In this document: one piece after another, positions 57,680 to 64,000 of the stretch
Numbering within the stretch: the first letter of the stretch is position 1
Layout of the letters: every line of letters begins with the position of its first letter
DNA from: Aristolochia californica
Taxonomy: Eukaryota; Streptophyta; Magnoliopsida; Piperales; Aristolochiaceae
Assembly: GCA_029961685.1 (NCBI GenBank)
Contig: JARWKL010000005.1
Location: forward strand, 6,268,501 to 6,332,500
Reading direction: 5' to 3'
Length of the DNA stretch: 64,000 nt
The notes under the pieces: generated by a model
Seen by the model: the letters and a program-made list of their open reading frames with translations, nothing else
Told to the model about the DNA's origin: nothing
Databases searched by the model: none
Made by a program: the position numbers and the translations under genes

Positions 57680-58040
57680 ATGATTGATCAACCTAAGTTG
57701 ATTGATTGATCAAAACATGGCCAAACTATGCTATAAAGCATGACCGATCAACCCATTTGGACCGATTGATCAATATTTTCCAAGCAAAGCAATTTCATGT
57801 TGATTGATCGATCAACCTCAATGATTGAGGTCATTGATTGATCATACTTGTTATGCATTGCCAGTGGGAATTTTGACAGATCAATCATAATACCATGTAC
57901 ATTAATCGATCAACTTAACATATCAGACCTAATAGGAAGATATTGACCGATCACACCATCGATCAACAAGTCACATTTTGAAAGAACAATAGTTGTTACA
58001 CATGATTAATTGATTAACCACTTAACGCTAATTGATCAAT
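57680..58040 (+). repeat. Array of GATC-centred palindromes (family D U3)
   Basis: At least ten sites such as ATTGATTGATCAAAA, GACCGATCAACCC, TTGATTGATCGATCAACC and TTGACCGATCAC, some 50 bp upstream of the TATA-like TTTATATTAATACCCC (58096). Confidence 0.88.
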
Positions 58041-58186
58041 GTAAACGCAACTTTTAGCAAACATGCAAAAAACAGGCTAGTTTGGCTTGGAAAATTTATA
58101 TTAATACCCCACCAAACTTCCCATTGAGTAGTTAATGAGCTTTTATTGGCATACCTAATTGCATTTACTCTCAATCGTTTGAAAAT

Positions 58187-58806
58187 TGTTGGAAGAGCCC
58201 ACATATCTAAGAGTATTGTAAGATAGGTCATACGACCAAGGAAGATCTACATATCTAAGAGTATTATAAGATGGGCCACATGACCAAGGACGACTCACAT
58301 TTCTAAGAGTATTGTAAGATGGGTCACACAACCAAGGAAAACCTACAAGTCTAAGAGTATTGTAAGATGGGCCCAAACACTTAAGAAGTAGGACCTACCA
58401 TGATTACCAAGAGCTGACATCTTTATCACATAAGTTGGAAGGTCAAGAAGGACTCACAAAGATAACCACAAGCTGCTTGGAAGATCAAGAAGGACTCACA
58501 AAGATAACCACGAGTTGGTTAGAAGATCAAGTCAAACCCACAAAGATAGCCACGAACTGGCATCTTTATCTTATAGTCATGTCCTCATAGAAGAGTCTTA
58601 GTTTGAGTTATATTTGTTTTCTATTTATATTGAGTTATTTAATTATGCTAAGACTTATCTTTAAGTGTTAGAGTTTTGGTGTAATTGAGAAAAAAAATAG
58701 TTTAATTGTAATTGGACCCTACTACCTTCCTCTATTATAAATAGAAGTTCATGTACTCTAATTATAATAAGTCTATGAAGTATTTATCTTTTCCGTAAAT
58801 TCAACA
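58187..58806 (+). mobile_element. Solo LTR, A/B chimera, nested in family D LTR
   Basis: Flanked by exact AAAAT duplications (58182-58186 and 58807-58811). Starts TGTTGGAAGAGCCCACA, family A style, and ends like family B: GAAGAGTCTTAGTTTGAG, GACTTATCTTTAAGTGTTAG, the TATA region TATTATAAATAGAAG, and AATTCAACA. U3 holds about four units of TCTAAGAGTATTGTAAGATG (period about 57 bp) and three of AGGACTCACAAAGATAACCA (period about 49 bp). Confidence 0.92.
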
Positions 58807-59469
58807 AAAATCTTTCCAAAGTGTATTTTTGAGAAAGAGAGAGTCTAGCCTAGCAAAACTCTTGCACTTATTTTTCATTCCATATCCTTGAATACATACT
58901 AGTCAAGCTCCTATACTCTAACATTGTGCATCAAAGGCTGGAAGCTTAGAACTCTCAAAGGAGAAGGGTATCTCTCCAATTACAAGTGTGTAAGGTTTTA
59001 CCTTTTCTTTATAATTTTCAATTTGTAATAGGTTCATCTAGAACCTTGGTAAATTTAGATAGAAAGGGACTGCTAGAGTTAAAATCTAGCTAATCTCTTG
59101 GGGAAATTATATTATAGATCGTGTGTTTAAGCATACACGTGGCTTAAAAGAGAGTCAAAATCTCTTTTGTGTAATTTCAACTAATAGAGCTATCATTAGT
59201 GGAATATTCCAAGCATGGTTTCTTGGGCGATAAATACCAATAAAGGAGCATCAAGTATAAAAAAATGGTGTTAACATTGTAATGTTTGAATTTTTACATA
59301 TTTAATTTACTTGTTTACTTGATTTTGTTCTTCCACACCTCAAGTTTTTGAACGTGTAATTCTCAATTCAATGCCCTTCTTGAGAAGCCACCTAGGCCAA
59401 CAATTGGAATCAGAGTAGGTCAAAACTTGATTTGATTCAAAATTCACTTGATTTTGAAATTCGATTAAG

Positions 59470-60367
59470 ATGGCATCTCAAGTAGAAATTACATTCCAAG
59501 AGGGTTATGATCCCTTTTCGGTTCCCTTGCTCATTACTTAACAATACCAATGGTGGAGATTGAGAATGAAAATTTTCTTATAATCCATTGGATTTGAACT
59601 ATGGGACGTAATCATGAGTGGACCTTTCATTCCATCTCAAATCATTAAAGGAAGGAACATTCCTAAACAAATATATGATTGGAATGATCTTGACATTGCA
59701 CGAGTAGATGGTAGTGCTAAGGCTATAGAACTTATTCTTAGTTCCTTAAATGATGAAACAATTGACTCTTACTTATCTTGTAAATCAACCAAGGATTTAA
59801 ATTAGAATTATGTTGTTTTGCACACTCTCAGTGCACTACTTCTAGTGAACATAGAAATTAATGGTTTTATGCACTTATGTTTATATGGAAACACCATCTC
59901 AGATTTAGATGAGACATCAGAGAGTGATAGTGGTGATGAATTGGACAAGGAAAAATTGATGGGAAATTTTGGTTAATCCATATTCTCCCTTTAGAAGAAG
60001 AAAAAAAGAAAACAAGAAGCTAACGAGGCAGGTTTTTAAATTAGAACAACAAATTAATTTATTGCAAGCTAACTTTTCCTCACAGCCGGAAGAGCTTAGA
60101 GAAGAAAACATAAGACTCATATCAAAATGTCAGAAACTTGAAGTCTATTCTTCAAACATTCTTGAGTCAAGAAAAGAAATCAACATTTTTTGCTCTAGCC
60201 TTCTAAAACGTTAAAAAGAAAACAAATTACTAGAAGCCCAAAAATGTATAGTTGAAAGAACAATCCTCGACTTATCACATGCTTTAAAGAACTTAACCTC
60301 GAGAAAATCACTCCTAATATTAGATTAGAAAATCAAAGTGAGAAATTTGAAATTTAGAGCTAAGGTC
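59470..60367 (+). pseudogene. Family D gag remnant with coiled coil
   Basis: Starts MASQVEITFQEGYDPF. With frame changes it gives WWRLRMKIFL, a SIGFELWDVIMSGPFIPS segment and YDWNDLDIARVDGSAKAIEL, the Copia gag (DUF4219/UBN2-like) pattern, then an acidic DLDETSESDSGDELD stretch and a predicted coiled coil (KLTRQVFKLEQQINLLQANF and on, about 60020-60200). Stops at several places show it is dead. Confidence 0.8.
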
Positions 60368-60449
60368 TTGAGCAAAGAAAAAAATGATGGGTTTTTACAA
60401 TCCTGAAAAACCACAGATGTGAGTCCTGAAAATCAATGCTCTGATACTA

Positions 60450-60765
60450 TGTTTATTTTTAGGACTCCATGGATTAGCTCATGGAGAAAATGAGAGATGA
60501 CATACTAAGGAGAAAACAAGAGGAAAAAAGAGGTTGTGGACTTGTATCCTAACCCTTCCTATGAGCCTCAATTTATAGATGAATAAGATTCCAATATTAA
60601 AATTACATCAATGTTATCTTTATGAGAGAACTCTTAATTTACTATCATGCCACTACTATGTGGGCCTATGGGCCTTCTCCTTGGTCAATGGGATTGAGCC
60701 CATCTTCCAACTCTCTTTGATGTGTGAGCCTTTCTTGGTTGTGTGGGCTTGGTCCCATCTTCCAA
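60450..60765 (-). repeat. Family A LTR (316 bp) plus about 80 bp of internal DNA
   Basis: In reverse it starts TGTTGGAAGATGGG and ends AAAAATAAACA, and is followed by the primer site TAGTATCAGAGC (60438-60449) and CATTGATTTTCAGGACTC, matching the family A start at 7835. It lacks the third GATGGG unit of 7453-7834. The rest of the element is missing. Confidence 0.88.
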
Positions 60766-62616
60766 CACCACCCTAAAGAAGTTTATCAAGACTTAATACC
60801 CTACAATCAAACAATTACGTCCAAATCAAGTGAGACAAACTCCATACGAGAATGAAGATAAAAATATAGACTAATAACTATTTTTGTCTCTTTTATTCTT
60901 TTTCATAAAATATTCATCAATATATATACTAAAACAACATGTTTACGAGTTTTTTGTTGTTTAGCCGCAATAGTAGTTTCTCATTGCTCAATCTTCTATT
61001 AAAATGAAGTTCGAGGGAGTATAGAATAGCTGATATGGCAGTCAAAGTAACCTCTCTAGAGATAACATATGAAATCTCCCATCCCTCACTTCCATTTCTT
61101 TCACTGAGGTTTTGTCATTCTCTCCCACTAAATTCTCTTTCAGAGAAAATTTGGAGATAGTGGTTATCATTTCCATTTTCATTTCCATTTAATGATAGTT
61201 TCCTTTAAGTTTCATTCTCCATTCTACATTATGTAATCTATTTGAAGTTTCAATACTTTCTTTCTTTTGTGCTTTAGACTATTGATCATTTGCTTTAGCC
61301 ATCCGACCTCCTACTTAGTCTGTTATTCTTTAAGAACGGAGAAAATTTTTATGCAGACTTTAGTTAAAAAATGTTCTTCCTCTATTAGTTTTTATAATTC
61401 AAATTTCTTCCTCCTAGCTAAATATTACCTTTGGCCTTTTTTAATTTCTTTTACTTTTTTTCAATTCAACTAAAATTATTGTTATATAGTTAATTTTTTT
61501 CTTTTTTTCTTGTTGTTGTTGTTGTCATGTGGATTGTTGTTTAATAATAGTTGTTCTACGATTCGAATATATTTTTTGTTTGTTGAGAGGGGAGATATTT
61601 TTTTTTTATTTCTCTTGTTATGGTTGTTGTTTGTTTTGTTTTCTCATCATATTTGTTTTCTACAGGAGAATGACCCATCGCACCAGCGACGAAAAACAAT
61701 GAGAGTTAGGAAATTGAATCCAAAATTGCAAATTAAGGGATTGCTCTATTTTTTCTATCTTAGTTTAAAGGATTGCTTGCTGCTCTGTCTTCAGCTTATC
61801 ATTAAGCCTTTTAAAGGTATCTTATCTTCTGTATAAAAAGTTAGTTTCAATCGTCTTCTACTTTTGTTTCCTTTTTGTAGTTTCTCTTTCCATCGACATA
61901 TCAGATAATTTTCTTTTACCTTCCCTTCAGTTTCTCTTTGCTTTGTTTTTTTTCTTTTCTTTTTTGCCATTTATTTGTTTAGTTAGCTTTTCCTTTTCTT
62001 TCTTTTTCTATCTCGGTTTTCTTATTTGGTTATGATAAGCTAAGATTACAAACTAAGAGAGTTACTGATGTTGTGTGAACCAAAGCTGTTCACGAAGGCT
62101 AATATATCAAAGTGTATAGTGTTTTCTCAAGGATACTAAGAAAGGAAAGGGTGGGGCTCTGCCCCCTCTTCCATTGAAGTTTTAAGTGGGAGACTCTCAA
62201 TCATTAAAAGTAAGATAGAGTTGGGTTCATGATGGGTTATTGAAAATCCATCACCCCAAAATCTTTAATGGGGTGAGAAATTTGACCTTGTCCTCCCCCA
62301 ATTTTAGTACATTAATTTAATAGTATCCTTTACTCCTAAATGTTATGCTTTAATTACTAAAGTATTTTTATATTTATTATATAATTACTATTATTTAACT
62401 AATTGAATTGCTCACTTTGACAACTAAAAAAAATGAAGACAAAATACTAAAGATCTCATTGAAGCACACGATAAAAAAAGCGTATGCATTTATAATTATA
62501 AAATATGATTTCTTATATTTATATTTACTATACTTTAGATTGAATATAAATAAATAATTTTTTTTGGGAAGAACTTTTATAAAAGAGTTTAACATGACTC
62601 TCACAATAAGAAGTCT
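60766..62616. other. AT- and T-rich intergenic DNA, no gene recognised
   Basis: Long pyrimidine-rich stretches. A short frame around 61670-61740 (ENDPSHQRRKTMRVRKLNPK) follows a TTTTCTACAG acceptor-like site and could be an exon, but I cannot link it to any gene. Confidence 0.3.
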
Positions 62617-62896
62617 CGTTAAGTAAGAATTAATATGGTGGAGTCTTATAGAAGTTTCATAGGAGGAAATCCCACATAATAGTCTAAATAAAAGATGTTT
62701 TAGTTATGTTAATTTTTTGTTTATATTCAGTTGTTTAATTGTGTTAGGACTAATATTTAAGTATTCAACTTGACTATAATCGAGACATGGATAGTTTAAT
62801 TGCAATTCGTCTCTACCTATTTCCTCTATTATAAATTAAAGCTCATTGTACTCGTTATAATCAAGTCAGTGAAATATTTTTTCTAAAAATTCAACA
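62617..62896 (+). repeat. Family B LTR (280 bp) with decayed primer site
   Basis: Matches 19569-19851 along its length: ATATGGTGGAGTCTTATAGA, GATGTTTTAGTTATGTTA, TCCTCTATTATAAAT, and the AATTCAACA end. The following TGACAACGGAGTAGGTTTTG aligns to the family B primer site and leader. Internal similarity stops by about 62969, where the second Mutator-like end starts. Confidence 0.85.
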
Positions 62897-62969
62897 TGAC
62901 AACGGAGTAGGTTTTGTAAATTGATGCAACATCAATTCACATAAATGATGTAGTTTATCTTTTTATCTA

Positions 62970-64000
62970 GGGAATTTTACTATACTACCCTATTTTTTTT
63001 AAATAATAGCACAAATAACCAACTTTTCAACTTAATATCACAAATACTCAACTTTGACAGGTCAACCACACGTGTATAGTCAAAGGTGACATGTAAGCTT
63101 GGCCCACTTACGTAATGTCACATCATCATGCCACATCTCCACCTGATGAGTCTATTAACATGTCACCCACTATGTCATCAGAAAGCCACATTATCCTCCA
63201 TGTAGGATAACACATCATCAAACCATGTCATCGAATGCCACGTCAGCTTACCTTTTTCTCCTTTTTCTTTTTATCTTTGATTTATATTTTCTTATAATTA
63301 AAAAATATTTTAAAAACATTAATTTCTGGTTTTAAAAAAAGTACCCATTTCATTTCTTTATCTTCACTTTAATATAGTAAAAAAACATAAAATTTTATTA
63401 TTATTTATGTTCAAAATATTTTAATGTAATTAATACCTTAAATAATAGTTTAAAGATATTATTTAATTTAATACAATAAATTTTTTAAATTATTATTTGT
63501 AGGTACAAATTTTATACCATATTTTTATAATAAAAAATAAAAATTTTATATTACGTAATAAAAAATTCTTATTCTTACCTATTTAAAACCTTTTATAATC
63601 AATTTAAAATATTTTTTATTCAAAAAAATATTTCAAAAATTATTTTAGAGTTCAGAAATCTAATTTATCGGTACATGTTTTATTACCTTATTTTAAAATT
63701 AATAAAATAAAAAATAATTATATTAATTCATTAAAAATCTACTTCTAAAATGTCTAACACATTTTATTATCGATTTAAGAAATTTTTTATTTTAAAAAAA
63801 TTAGTATTTTTATTAAGTTTTAAAAAATCTTATTTGTTGGATCATGTTTCATTGACCTTTAATTTATTTACATAAAATATAAATTTTGAATATTAATTAT
63901 TAAAAATCTTCAAATCTGATTAACACTTATGATTATCGATTTAAGATATTTAAAAAATAAAAAAATAAAAAAGTTATTTTAGTTTTTAATCATCTTATTT
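62970..64000 (+). mobile_element. Left end of a second Mutator-like element, runs off window
   Basis: GGGAATTTTAC begins an end related to 2590-2800: CACAAATACTCAACTTTGAC, AGTCAAAGGTGAC, ATGTAAGCTTGGCC, then a run of CCACATCAT / CCACGTCAGC motifs. From about 63260 the interior is very AT-rich. No right end is in view. Confidence 0.7.

Larger units (their letters stand above)
57186..60367 (+). mobile_element. Family D Copia element, 5' LTR and gag only
   Basis: The LTR runs from TGTTGACTCCC at 57186 to GGCCAACA at 59402 (about 1590 bp without the nested solo LTR). A primer site TGGAATCAGAGT (59405-59416; 10 of 12 canonical) follows. The internal part carries gag text and then stops at about 60367, where family A sequence in the other orientation begins. 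Pol and 3' LTR are absent. The long LTR and coiled-coil gag resemble the SIRE-like Copia group. Confidence 0.82.

Noticed and set aside
58155..58376. Frame encoding repeated SYNTLR-type units
   Set aside because: The repeats reflect the tandem units of the solo LTR U3, not a protein.

Overview
This is a stretch of flowering-plant nuclear DNA. The evidence is plant-specific gene families (PCS1-type aspartic protease, GPAT5/7-type acyltransferase, RDUF-type RING ligase, a plastid-targeted zinc-finger protein), GT-AG introns, and Copia, TRIM, Mutator-like, MITE and L1 elements. The species cannot be read from the sequence. Long introns and dense, nested, mostly decayed transposons point to a TE-rich genome.

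Six host genes can be supported, all on the minus strand. They are a PCS1-like aspartic protease cut by the left edge (1-1121); an 11-exon AVT1-type vacuolar amino acid transporter (23531-27036) whose splice phases all close to a 539-aa protein; a two-exon FIP-like thylakoid zinc-finger protein of 129 aa (30525-31119); an MPDU1/PQ-loop gene (31796-42910) for which I find only the first exon and the last three; an intronless RDUF1-like RING-H2 E3 ligase (47011-48174); and a two-exon GPAT5/7-like acyltransferase (52183-54120). From memory, PCS1, AVT1 and FIP relatives are near neighbours in Arabidopsis (At5g02190, At5g02180/02170, At5g02160), and MPDU1 and RDUF2 relatives lie close together at At5g59470 and At5g59550. 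The window may therefore join two conserved gene blocks.

The rest is mainly mobile DNA. At 2590-4476 is a Mutator-like element with about 360-bp inverted ends and a run of 45 G. At 5082-6800 is an hAT-like GAGCTC-repeat region with further G and C runs. At 7453-10514 is a non-autonomous LTR element (family A). At 11488-14494 are two 5'-truncated Copia 3' ends. At 15174-22075 is a minus-strand TNT1-like Copia element (family C) with an exact ACAAA target duplication, itself interrupted by a 1.9-kb non-autonomous LTR element (family B, 19569-21461). The MPDU1 introns hold a family-D LTR fragment, an L1 fragment, two TRIMs (one intact, 400 bp, with an exact AAGTG duplication), a Copia integrase fragment and a second L1 tail. 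Downstream come a solo-like family-D LTR (43122-44679), two related MITEs (51012-51721), a family-D 5' LTR plus gag (57186-60367) carrying a nested solo LTR with an exact AAAAT duplication, a family-A LTR, a family-B LTR, and the left end of a second Mutator-like element running off the right edge.

The most unusual signals are the arrays of GATC-centred palindromes just upstream of the TATA box in three family-D LTRs, the A/B chimeric solo LTR with tandem-repeated U3, the tRNA-B-box-like core of the intact TRIM, the Mutator-like pair, and the MPDU1 gene lacking visible middle exons. I found no previously undescribed enzymatic or defence system.
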